Source: Ustulina deusta
Taxonomy: Eukaryota; Ascomycota; Sordariomycetes; Xylariales; Xylariaceae
DNA length: 64,000 nt
NCBI GenBank assembly: GCA_023159155.1
Contig: JAJNNX010000046.1
Coordinates: 248,001 to 312,000, forward strand
Reading direction: 5' to 3'
Within the stretch, counting starts at the first letter, position 1. The number at the start of each line of letters is the position of its first letter. The translations under genes were made by a program, and so were the position numbers. This document shows positions 21,578 through 31,919 of the stretch, one piece after another. The notes beneath the pieces were generated by a model. The model was not told where the DNA came from and did not search any database. It worked only from the letters and a program-made list of their open reading frames with translations.

Positions 21578-22491
21578 AATGCTACCAATATTAGTGGGAC
21601 TATGGCATAGCCGTCAGCAATTATGATTGTTTGTGTAGCTGTCTACACTAGGCATTCTAACTAAAAAATCAAGGGTGTGAACATTGATGATAACTACGAA
21701 AAGGTTGGGTGGCTACAGCGAAAGGGCGGAAGACTATTTGGACGCATGAACCACTTTGTGGAAGTCCAGGGCGAGTAATAGTGTAAAATGTTAAAAAAAG
21801 AAAAAAAAAGAAAAAAGAAAAGAAATTAACAAGTAACCTAAGTTAACAAACAGACCTTGCCTTTGTATATTAACCACGATCACGATGTTAACTTTGGATA
21901 TAGACAGGGAGCCCACGATGATTCGGTTCCTTGATAGATAACTATGTGGGCTGTATTACTACTTCCATCTTCAAGGTAGACATGCCGTTATGTATATCTA
22001 ATATTAGTCATTTTACATGTAGAAATCTTTTTACATTTATGTTTATAAACTATTTAAACCTAAGCTTGCATGGTAACAAATTGGTTAAATGCTAGTTCAG
22101 GAGGAACATTCAGTATCTTTTTAGTGCAGCAGCGGCTACCCCATGCTGCACCCCACTATAAGGACTGGTTGGCTAGTTCACACCACCCTAAAGTATTAGC
22201 GCTGAAGTCTAAGTAACAAAATATTTTATTTACTGTTTTTCTTCCCTAGCGCTTACGTTCCCTTGAAAGAATCTTTAAACATGACGGGAAAAAGAAAAAA
22301 AATCAAGAAAAAAAAAGACTTAATAGTTAATACGGTCAAGTTATCTGTATATAACAAGGCAGAGTAGTTTCGACTAAAATCTAGTTCTCTCGTTCTACCT
22401 CAAGTTCTTACAATCGGCCATATAACGTTTAATTCTTCGATTAAATCCTACATCTCTTAACCAGCTAACTCAACGGGAATCTATCTTCACC
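21578..22491. other. AT-rich intergenic, A/G-tract
   Basis: No gene. A purine tract of A with scattered G lies at about 21792-21827, and a second near 22290-22318. Confidence 0.4.
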
Positions 22492-23136
22492 ATGGCCTTC
22501 GGAACTCCTGAACCAACAAAAGAAGGGACGACCTTAAACCTGAGCTGGGACTGCACAGAAATGGAGCATGTAACCCGCCAGGTGGCCAATCAGTGGATCT
22601 GGGAATCTACTGGTGACTCTCCATTCGTCGATCATCGCGTAATCCCGCTTCCTTTTTACTCGTTGAAGACACGCGACACAGACAGGGTCCAGAAGGCTCT
22701 TAGAATAGACAAAGTCACAATGGCCGAGAGGGTCGAGAGGCTCCTGAATGTGAGCCTGAGCGATTATATGCTTACGCGGAACAAGCTCCTTTCCCTCCTT
22801 ATTAGCTGGGAGCAGGTTATTCTGGAGAAAAGACGGTACGATCAAGAGGGCTTTCAACCCAGCGACAGTGGCAACGGTCTTACTCATCATCAATTCTACG
22901 TTTTGGTCGATCTTATATGGGGTATTGCTGGTCCTGGCCAGTCGTCATTGCAAGAAAGGAAGAGGAACGTTGTATCCACAGAAACTTTTCGATACAGGAG
23001 CGCTGAAAATGCCAAGGTGCCTGATTTACGACCGACGGACAAGCTAGATATGCCTGATTCATTCTCGGGATCCGGACGCAACCCGAACGCCCCCAAGCTG
23101 CCTTTTGACTTCCCGGTTTTATCAAAGCACAGCTAG
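22492..23136 (+). CDS. unnamed WEQ/RYD family protein, 214 aa (paralogue 1)
   Basis: Intronless ORF with a CACCATGG start. It resembles the protein at 42305-42979. Shared features, in order: MxFGxxxPT near the start, TTLxLxWDC, a Gln then Trp-Ile, a helix with VERLL/VESLL, then LLSLLIxWEQxILEKxRYDxEGxQ and HQF. The C-terminus here is Ser/Pro-rich and ends with KLPFDFPVLSKHS. No enzyme motif, signal peptide or membrane segment is visible. The core looks all-helical. Function unknown; the family was recognised only by comparing the two genes in this window. Confidence 0.7.
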   Translation: MAFGTPEPTKEGTTLNLSWDCTEMEHVTRQVANQWIWESTGDSPFVDHRVIPLPFYSLKTRDTDRVQKALRIDKVTMAERVERLLNVSLSDYMLTRNKLLSLLISWEQVILEKRRYDQEGFQPSDSGNGLTHHQFYVLVDLIWGIAGPGQSSLQERKRNVVSTETFRYRSAENAKVPDLRPTDKLDMPDSFSGSGRNPNAPKLPFDFPVLSKHS

Positions 23137-23589
23137 ATTGTTAGAAACATTAGAACAAAGTATAATAGATACGAGGATCTAATATACAGCATTAAAAACT
23201 TCAGCTTAGAACAGGCCTTTGATAAAGGTGTATAAATAGCCTCAGTTGATTATGATCTTGTAAACTCGTAGCTGGTTCTTGTAGGCAAGCAGTATAGCAT
23301 TCAAAACTGAAGTAAGTGGAAACTAGGGAGCTTGAAATAGAGGGGACGCTATATAAGAGAAATCAGTGAGCCTAGCCTTTATAAACAATGCCTAGAACCG
23401 CACGCCTTGACCGGGCTAATGAGTCACAAGGGTAGTTGGGGTATATATGGGTGACGATTCGGAGCTGTACAGATATACACATGTCTCCCCTAAATTACAA
23501 TTTTCTCAAGCTCCAACGCAACGCAATAGAGCTGCTTAACCGCCTTCTGTTTACATGCTACAAAATGGGCTCGAGAGGCCAATAAAGAT
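23137..23589. other. intergenic between convergent genes
   Basis: No ORF. Probably 3' untranslated and terminator sequence of the flanking convergent genes. Confidence 0.35.
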
Positions 23590-25952
23590 TTATTCATCTG
23601 CCATGACTTGTGGATCATTCTGGCCGTCGCGAAGGATTTGCCTCATCTGTGAATATAGGGTGTCATCTACCTGTTGCCACCTTCTGCCGTTAGGAAACAC
23701 TACCCTTCGCAGCTTGTTAACCCAAGGGATTAAAGGCCGGTAGTATGACGCGAAATTTATTTCTGCAATATTAAGAAAATTCCCCTCTTCATCAATCACC
23801 CCTTTCTTAAGCGTAGCCAATTTCGCCGTGCCAGCATCGTTCCACTCGTTAAACTCGGAAACTACTCGGCCGTGGCCGTCTCTGTTGTAATGGATGCAGA
23901 GCCAGAAGAGAACCCAAAAGAACGATTCGAGGTCATCCATAAAGGTGTGGTCTTCACCCATGAGGACACCGATTGCCATGAAGGCTCTCGTACCAGTAAT
24001 TCCTTTTGCTCCTGATGCCTCTATTCGATCAACCTCAATTGCGAGGTCTAGATCAATCAAAAACGAAGATAAACGAGACTTCTTGTTGCCCTCGTTTATC
24101 ATAAGATTGTTAATCGAGATATCTCTGTGAAGGAGACCAGCCTTAAGAAGAGACTCATGTCCTGTAATACATCCTTCCAGCGCAGCGAGTAAGGCAGCTC
24201 GGGAACTTGCCTTGTAGATGGGTTCCCCGTAATCGCGGAGAACGATGCGTCGGTGTATTCGATTAGGAAGGGGTTCGTTATCGTGCTTTGTTGGAGACGC
24301 AGAACCCGAACAAGGCCGTTTGCCGGGTGGAAGCAGGGCACCAGTCTGGCTGGATGATCGTTTCGAGCCGGTAGAGCTATTACGCGATGTAGCGTCTACG
24401 GTCATGGCCTGCAAGTTACGTGCGCGCCCGGTTCGATAGTTGCTTGCTCTTGTGATATCCAGCCCTCTCCGAACATTGCCGTGGATGTCGTCATCTTCTG
24501 CCTGTATACGTACTGTCTCGTGGTAGTAATGCCGCGCCACGTTTGTTACCTTTTGATGCGTTGCTTGTTGCAGCAGCTCGCCTTCCTCGTCGCGTTCCGG
24601 GAATTGCCATGAATCCTTGATAACAAACGGCTTGGACTTGTCTCCTCCCAAGTATGCTTTCCAGCAGATAGTCGCACGGCCTACTATGCTATGCGCCGAT
24701 CTGATGACTTTGTCTAGAATTAGACGTTCCATCTTTGTGTCCTGTCGGATTTCGATATATTGTTGATGTTCCGATTTGATGATCGTAGGGTCGAAGCCGA
24801 GGGCCTCATCGCCCATCCAAAGAAAACCAAGAATCGTCGATACGAAACGCTGTCCGTCCTCGTTGATGTTGAACTTTTCCGATGCAATGCCTCCAAGGCG
24901 GTCAAATTCCCAGAGGCGCATCCAACTTCCACACAGAGTAAAGGCCAGGACAAAGCGTCGCGTGGGCTGAGAAGTGAACACCTCCTTCACATATCTTGCT
25001 ATGTCGAGGTGGGCCTTGGATGCTGTATCCTCGTTCGGGTTGCTCTTTAGCTCGCCGGGCACCAGGATACGTGACCAAGGGTAGTTAGCGGCTGTATCGG
25101 CCGTTGGGTTGTCTACAAAGCTAATGTCTGGCTTGCGCTTCGCGACTGAGCCCCTGAGTGGGGTGTCAGGCCGTGCAAATAAGCTTCGTGTTGTTGGCTT
25201 GTACTCTTGCGCCCATTGCAGAAAGCGTTCGACAATGTCGGCGAGCCAGGCAAGAACGCTTTCTTGCTTGGCATCTCCTGGCCATCCCGTCCAGCCTTGT
25301 TGAAAAAGGGGCTGTGGCCCTTGAGTACACTTCTGGAAGATGTCTTCGGATGCCGTCTCGAGCTGTGGGATGCCACCCCAAAAAGCTTCGTAGAAATTCG
25401 GAACATCGACGTACATAACGCCGAGTTCATCACTGAGTAATTTGTCCATCTGATCGCGCTTCTCGGAAGAATTTACAACGCTGCTTGTGGTGAGGCGCCA
25501 TGGTGTCTGTAAGAAAGAAGAGATGGCTTTTCGGGGAGGGGTAGATTCGGTAACGGCGTGGTAGACTTGTTCCCAGATTTCGGTGTCAGATGCATTCGTC
25601 AGTATCGCTGTTAAAAGCGGTCGAATACGGTTCAGGTCAATTTCGCCGGAGTCTAAGGAGAGTTCTAGCCGTAATAGATCATTGCGAAGTGTGCCGCGAC
25701 CGGTTCTGGAAGGCAGCAGGCGTGAAATCTGATGGTTCTGGAGCGAAGGGAGAAGGGAAAGCGCCAGATTCCGAAGCACTGGATATACTTGTCAGAATAG
25801 TTCGAAATGAGTTACAGTTTGCATTTACCTTCATGGCTGACAGTCTCAAGTTCGGCAGGGCTGCTGACGATTTGGTTGAATGATGCACACACCACATCGA
25901 GGTGTGCGCGAAGGGGATGGGCGTCAATAATCGCCACCTGGTCTTGGTCCAT
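23590..25952 (-). CDS. FunK1-type fungal protein kinase, 770 aa
   Basis: Minus strand exons 25952-25829 and 25778-23590, with a 50-nt intron (GTAAATG to ATCCAG). The large ORF alone would start at GTG; the added exon gives an ATG and MDQDQVAIIDAHPLRAH. The N-terminal regulatory half contains the FunK1 hallmarks VPGELKSNP and HLDIARYVKEVF, and FVLAFTLCGSWMRLWEFDR. The kinase half has a catalytic loop LLHRDISINNLMI, and LIDLDLA where most kinases have DFG. A GTRAFMAIGVL activation-segment motif and MDDLESFFWVLFWLC follow. FunK1 kinases are fungal-specific and multiply strongly in some species; substrates are mostly unknown. A basic/Ser-rich insertion (RKNSSTG-like) lies between lobes. No disruption seen. 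Confidence 0.9.
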
Positions 25953-26924
25953 TATGATGTTGACATCGTGACAAGGTGGTGTCGTGCGTTCAGTAGTAGG
26001 AGAAAGTGGTCAAAATGCGTCGCGTAGCCCGATGGCGCGATATTTAGTCTAGGCCATTCTTAGGCATGACTGTAGGTGCACGGACTCTTCGGAAGTACTT
26101 CGGAAGTTACCCCTTTGTCCCTTCATATCTGGGCGGGGCACATTTTCATTCTCAGCCAACCATGCTAAAGACCCAACAGGGTAAGTCGAGCCCCTGAATT
26201 CTCCAAAACTACCCGGGAGGTATACATTTATCCTGCTCTTTAGTACCTAACTAATCCCTTGCGAGAGTAATTCAGGTCTATATTTTACATGGAGTGCGAA
26301 GCGATCCCGTGCTCTCCCTATATTATTTATTTCTACCTGGCCAACACACATTGTCTAGTTATGCCTTCCTTTTAAATTATTCATGATTCATAAAATTGCT
26401 ATTTGCTGATCCTCAAGATATTTGCTTGGTGTTGATAATGAACAGTTGCCTACACACCATGTTACTTCTGCGTGTTTATATAATAGTCCGGACAAACAAA
26501 TTGTGCCATTATCACTAAAGCCCCGGCTTCATAAATAGTTCTAAATCAGCCCCGTTAACATTGTCAGCCTATATGATGTCTCTGTTGGTTTGTAGTGCAG
26601 GGATTTGGACAAGTGAAGGCGCGTAGTTGGGATGAGGCATACTGGCTGATCTTTGTACGGAACCGACTATTTAGCAAAGCTAAAAATAGTACATGGAGGA
26701 TCAGGCATCTATTAAACATAATAGACAATTTTTATGTTGAATATGAAGTAAATAGCGCTTACACGATCCTTGGAAGGAGAATATTACGTAGCCTAGCCAC
26801 ATAGCTCGTCCATGGGATCGAGCTGTTCCCAGCCATACTTGGGAACAATACTTTGCGTATAAATACCACTCTTTCTCGTCAGCATTAAACTCTAAACACC
26901 AAGACTATCGCTTTTCATTTACGA
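25953..26924. other. intergenic region
   Basis: No supported gene. A GTG-initiated ORF at 26595-26804 has no splice support. TATAAATACC near 26858 lies about 65 bp before the next ATG. Confidence 0.35.
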
Positions 26925-27561
26925 ATGAATATCTTACCAATGGCTGAATCAGCACCTACACTGCCTACAATGGAATATGATGAGGTGCCACGAGAAATGT
27001 CTAGGTATGCCGTTATCTAAAAGTCTCCCGTTTGTGGCTAACTAAAAAAGACCCTCAAATCATACACAGATTGTTGGAATTTCCCAGCAGACTGCCACTC
27101 CCGAAGGGGTTATAACTCTTAAGACGAACCCAAGAGTAAACGGCAAAGCTCCGCACGAGGGCCTTACGGACGGAGGCTTCCCTGGAGATCATGATGATCA
27201 TGGCCAAGACGAATTTCCTCCTATCGAAACAGTGAGTAATAATTTTCAGCTGGTGTTATGTGGAGCTGACATTCGCTAGCTCTGGGCCCAAATTTTGGAA
27301 GAGAAGAAACAGGGCAGACTGCGTTCCACAAGTCCCACGGTTATGAATAGCCCAACACGATACGAGGAATACTTACGACAAGACATGCACTTAGATGCTT
27401 TGGATCCAAGGGACTCTATCTATTATGAAACCAGTTCTGGAGCAGGCGTTCGACGCAACTCAAGGAAAGGGAAAAACAGGAACAATAAGCACAGACAGGC
27501 GCTAAGGCGGTCAGAGCGGATTAAAGCTCTTAAGACCAAAAGCAGCAAAACCCCTAAATAA
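26925..27561 (+). CDS. small basic-tailed hypothetical protein, three exons
   Basis: The last two exons are well supported: 27070-27231 and 27280-27561, joined over a 48-nt intron (GTGAGT to GCTAG) in phase 0. The protein continues from an acidic/His segment (GDHDDHGQDEFPPIET) to a strongly basic tail (RKGKNRNNKHRQALRRSERI). A first exon from ATG 26925 ends near a GTATGC donor at 26995 with acceptor CACAG at 27069, but that join is out of phase. A GTGCCA donor slightly upstream would keep phase. The start is therefore uncertain. The tail suggests nuclear or nucleic-acid contact. Family unknown. Confidence 0.4.
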
Positions 27562-28678
27562 TGTTCGCACTTATTCAGATATATATAGCATATACCTGCT
27601 TGCTGTATTGGGTGTACTTCAGATATTATCGATTATATTATCTCTTTATTAAACTGGCTAACGTAAATAAAACAAAGTTGTCCTGCCTAGCTACGGAAGC
27701 TAAGGTATATAAAACACCACCACCGTAATAATGCAGTAGTACTAGAGCTACTTTACTAAGACATATGTACCCTCAATAGAATTAGCTGGTGCTATACGTA
27801 GTTCTTCTGTCTCTATATCCCTTTACTGACAGGAGTGTAGCCAGGAGAAGATAGGCGAGCTCTTAAAGGCGCCCGACCTAGTTAGACAAATAGAGTGACA
27901 TTTCGTGTGCGTCTAAGCCACCATCTTTAGCTAACTAGATAATCTTGATTACCTACTAGATAGCAGAAAACATAACTAAGGAAGTAAAGGTTGTACGCAT
28001 AGCGCTTCATACTTGCTGACGGGAGCGGGTCAGCCTTAGGAATGACCTTTATGGCCGTGCAAGGCAGACACGAGCGGGGAAAAGAGTGTAACGAACCTGC
28101 CTTACATCACCTGAGAGGTAAGGGCAGCAATGTCGGGGGGGGGGGTTCTTGATTTGCAGGTAAAAATAGGACAATCAGCAGGGTGTTCGTTAGGGAGACT
28201 TCAGGGGGCTCCCACCACCCACTGCACAGAGATAGAAGTCTGGGTAGCAGTCAAGAGAACAAATCTCATGGTTAGATTAGATTGATAGCTAAGGAGCTAT
28301 AAACGAGTGACTAAATACAGTAGGGGTTATGAGGCTATATAGGTATAGGAAATATCGTGGAATGATGGATCACTGTGAGCCTGGATGGCTGTGAGCCCGG
28401 TGAGCCGTCACGTGATCACAACCAACAAAGGAGAAAGAGAAGAATCAAGGAATCAAAGAATTGGGGTCCCACCCAAGGTCCTTCATCCGGTCGGGCTAAA
28501 ACCATTTCGTAACAAAGAGACGGTGGGTTGCAATTATGTGTATATAAATGAACTATACTCTCACATCTGAGGCTAGCCAAGTACTTGAAACATCACATCC
28601 GCACCTTCGAGTATAGCTTCCAATACATTCCAACACATACTATTTGTTCACACATTCCAGTCTATTATCCGAAACACC
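27562..28678. promoter_or_regulatory. intergenic with G13 run and CACGTG site upstream of the nucleoside-hydrolase-like gene
   Basis: AT-rich first half. A run of thirteen G lies near 28134-28146. CGTCACGTGATC at 28406-28417 is about 265 bp before ATG 28679 and identical to 18199-18210. Confidence 0.4.
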
Positions 28679-29986
28679 ATGTCTTCCATCCAAGCTATCC
28701 ACAACCAGCTCAACAACATGGAGCACGTAGTTGTCTGCGTTGATCCTGTCGACTTGGACAATATCTGGTTATGTCTCTGGGCCCTCGTCCGCGCTCCAAA
28801 CGCCTATATTCATATCGTTCTCGCACCACGTGTGCTAGACCTACGAGTACCGACCTTTGCTGAGCTTTTCGAAGAGCTCATGAAGAAGGTGGGACCGCAC
28901 TACATGCTCGACGTCCTAGACAAGAACCCAGATGAGATCTATGACCGCTTGGGTGACGAAGATTTGCGAGCCTACTTCGCCCGAGACACGACGTTCCAGA
29001 CCGACCCCCACACCAGGACTCACATTGAACTGTACACCGCCCTCTCCGCTCTCCGCTTTGCGACCAAGTTCTCGTCCAAAGGCCACGCCAGCAGCCGCTA
29101 CACCTTTTATCGGGACCCGCGTTCCATGGAAACTATAGTCCCAGGCATCCGCCACCCGACGCACGTCAACGACTACCTCTACGCCTGCAGCGATGAGGAC
29201 CGCCTCGAGTCGACCAACTACCTGCACCTGCAAGGACAAGAACGCGAAAAGAAGATGGTAGCGATCATGAAGCGAACGGCCAACAGGCTAGCTGGACAGC
29301 TAGGATACCAAGATCCGACGAACATACTCTATCCTATGGAGGATCTGATCGAGCTCTTCAAGGGGCCGGCCGTGGAAACGCAAACCTTAGTCTTGGGTGG
29401 AGGTCCCTTCACCGAGATGGTGCGCCTCTTGGCTGAGACGAAGCTCGCTCCTCTGGCCATCGTGGCCATGGCGCGCACCTGGTATGCCGACGTCAACGTT
29501 TTCGCGAATAACTACAATGATCTGATGGACCTGGACGCCGCCATGGAGATCGAGGAGCTGGTGAAGACGAGGGCCATCCCTACCTGGTTCTTTCCAACGG
29601 AGTGTGCTAAGGCCAAGGTGAAAGGCGATGAAGTCCTCCGTGCTTGTCCCTGGGATTTTACTACGGAAGACCTAATTCAGATTTTTGAAACTGCCGGCGA
29701 CATGGAATCATACGAGCAGGCAGCCGCCTTTACCCGCGAGACCATGACACTGGCTAAGATGCACATGTTCGATGTGCTGACGGTGGTGCCACTGGCGCTT
29801 CCCCTATCGCTGCCATCCCGACGTGCGGTGAGCTATTGGGATCAGGTCGACGGACAGCGAGCTCTCAGGATCAAGGAGGCAGCCGACGGACCCGTCAATA
29901 TCTTCTACCCGGATGAAAATACTATGGAAAAATTTAAAGGGATGGCGATGGAAGAGATTGCCCACGTGTTATCTTCTATTAACTAA
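28679..29986 (+). CDS. nucleoside-hydrolase-like protein, 435 aa
   Basis: Intronless ORF. The start region VVVCVDPVDLDNIWLCLWAL matches the place of the DxDxxxDD Ca2+-binding signature of inosine/uridine-preferring nucleoside hydrolases, but the aspartates are rearranged (DPVDLDN). Further family-like elements: AYIHIVLAPRVLDL after it, TLVLGGGPFTEMVRLLAE corresponding to the GPLTNLA strand, and a late YWDQVDGQ segment. A transferase role is not excluded. Loss of the usual acidic pair suggests weak or altered metal binding. Length is above the 310-350 aa of classical enzymes, as in other fungal accessory homologues. GC-richer than its surroundings. Confidence 0.6.
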   Translation: MSSIQAIHNQLNNMEHVVVCVDPVDLDNIWLCLWALVRAPNAYIHIVLAPRVLDLRVPTFAELFEELMKKVGPHYMLDVLDKNPDEIYDRLGDEDLRAYFARDTTFQTDPHTRTHIELYTALSALRFATKFSSKGHASSRYTFYRDPRSMETIVPGIRHPTHVNDYLYACSDEDRLESTNYLHLQGQEREKKMVAIMKRTANRLAGQLGYQDPTNILYPMEDLIELFKGPAVETQTLVLGGGPFTEMVRLLAETKLAPLAIVAMARTWYADVNVFANNYNDLMDLDAAMEIEELVKTRAIPTWFFPTECAKAKVKGDEVLRACPWDFTTEDLIQIFETAGDMESYEQAAAFTRETMTLAKMHMFDVLTVVPLALPLSLPSRRAVSYWDQVDGQRALRIKEAADGPVNIFYPDENTMEKFKGMAMEEIAHVLSSIN

Positions 29987-30175
29987 AAAGTAGGGTTGTA
30001 CTACCTTTACCCATTGGCCAGTGACCTTTGTGATAAACATGAAACAATAACATTTATGTAAATCTATTTACTATGTCTATCATAGCTAGAGTAGCTCGAT
30101 CAGGTTTCAAGATATTTTTTTCCAAGTTAAATAAGGGACCATTTATATCCAAGACAAGTTTCTTCCTACTTAAAC

Positions 30176-30982
30176 TTAGTCCCTTGTATACTCTTCGATC
30201 AGGGCGACCATGTCTTGTTGCGATTGTGGAAAGGTTGGCTGAGGGCTAACCACAGAGCCCATGTCGTTCTCTGAGCTGTCTGGATCAGCTGGTAGAAATA
30301 GCGATTGTGATGGTGTCGTTGGTACTGGTGAGGAGGATGATGGCAACGAGGATGGTGATGTTGATGAGCGCGATATAGATCCGCAGGAATCCTCTCTTGA
30401 TTGGTTACGGAGTAGGCTCGACGGGAAGATATACCCGTTCGGAACATAGAATGCGCTCGGAATGGCATCCTCATTGCTGTCCATGAGCTTCTCTTGACCG
30501 TAGGAGTCCGGTGAACTCGATATGACGGGCCCAAATGCTGCCAAATAAGGATCCTGCTCATCGGAGTTGGAGCTGGAAGTTGAAGCCACTGTGGCATCAT
30601 TCCACGATACCGCAAGCGAATCAAAGATGGCCATACTCAGGTCGTCTGTGAGAGAGGGCTCGATATTGTCCTCGACACCGAAGAATTGCCTAGCCATGGC
30701 AGGGATCGCTGTAGATAGTACGGGTGTAGACCGTCGATCTGTAATGGTGTCGAAATCATCCGGCCCAAAGCACTCATCAGGAATCGCAAAGCTAGCATCA
30801 TTAAGGATGCCGGCCCTTGACTCGTAGCGGAGGGTGTAGCCGTCTTGTTGCTTGATAAAGATGGCGATATCTCCTCCATACATGCGTCTCAAGGTATTGG
30901 ACTTTTTGAAAATGCCCCTCTGTCGATTCGCAAGACTTATGGCCGCTTTGCGGTTATGGTTGCGATTCTGTGACCGAGCCAT
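30176..30982 (-). CDS. MADS-box-like transcription factor, 268 aa
   Basis: Start set at ATG 30982; the longer frame begins at TTG. The first 60 residues resemble a MADS domain: RKAAISLANRQRGIFKKS is in the place of the basic helix ending TKRKxGIMKKA, and GGDIAIFIKQQDGYTLRYES is in the place of the two beta strands. The rest is Ser/Pro/Thr/Asp-rich, including SSLPSSSSPVPTTPSQS, and resembles an activation region. It lacks the SAM extension of SRF/MCM1. It is likely a DNA-binding regulator of accessory type. The gene is alone, with the nucleoside-hydrolase-like gene converging from the left. Confidence 0.65.
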   Translation of the reverse strand: MARSQNRNHNRKAAISLANRQRGIFKKSNTLRRMYGGDIAIFIKQQDGYTLRYESRAGILNDASFAIPDECFGPDDFDTITDRRSTPVLSTAIPAMARQFFGVEDNIEPSLTDDLSMAIFDSLAVSWNDATVASTSSSNSDEQDPYLAAFGPVISSSPDSYGQEKLMDSNEDAIPSAFYVPNGYIFPSSLLRNQSREDSCGSISRSSTSPSSLPSSSSPVPTTPSQSLFLPADPDSSENDMGSVVSPQPTFPQSQQDMVALIEEYTRD

Positions 30983-31919
30983 TTCAAAAGTTAAAAAGAG
31001 CGTCAATAGTTAACAGCAGTACTTGAGCGGTGGAAAAAACAAATATATTAGTTGGTTTGCGCTGCTAGGAATTATCTCTCGTGATATCTCTGGGTACAAA
31101 TAATAAATAAATTCTTATATATGTAGTATAAGCTATAGCTAGAACTAGAGGAAAAGTAGTGTCTTGTGCGGAAGCTCATCTATCTACTAAGAAGCGCGCG
31201 CATCAAGCATGAAGCCAGGAGGACTAGGGAAACCATAGGCTTACGAGAAAGCGCGCGCATGGAATATAATTGTTGAGATTCTCGGTTTCTTTAGAACAAG
31301 TCCGGCTTGCCGAGTGCGTCGGCGCATACTCTGGCGGCGGAAGTTCTCCGCTTTTAAAAATAGAACGGGCAGCGCCGAGTGTCCACAGACCCCGTGCCAA
31401 GCCCAGCAACGGTCGGCGGCTATGCTGTCCGAGCCGGCGCGTGCGTGTACTGCGCCGAGGTCTAATTATAGTGTGTTGTTAAGACAACCTCACCCCTTTA
31501 TGACTTTGACGTCGCCATAGTTTTTCGACGCGTCTCAACCTAGTTCTTATGCATAAAGAATCGAGACTTGTGGAGTTTTCTCTATTGTTTTCTATACATT
31601 AGCAATAGGATGCTTAAAGAACTAAAACCACAAGAGATCGAGATTAAATATCTAGCAAACAAGGTGTGTATTTTTTGTTCTTGTTTAAATATTATTAAGG
31701 CGTGATAAAATTAAGTAAATTTTTTAAATTTAGTTTCTTTTTTCTTTTATTTAAAAATTAGAAAATAATAGTAGCGCTTATACTGTAGCGTTTAAAAAAG
31801 CATAGTTATATATATTTACTATATAAATTATAAACAAATCATTACTACTAAAGCAAGTACAGTGATATTATACAGTTTAGTTTCAGTACATTATATACCA
31901 ATATTTTATCTTACACATC
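30983..31919. other. intergenic, very AT-rich from 31650
   Basis: No supported gene. The GCGCGCGCAT pair at 31193-31203 and 31251-31260 is notable. From about 31650 to 31900 the sequence is almost entirely A/T. Confidence 0.4.

Noticed and set aside
26595..26804. Plus-strand ORF of 69 aa
   Set aside because: Starts with GTG; no intron links it to a neighbour.
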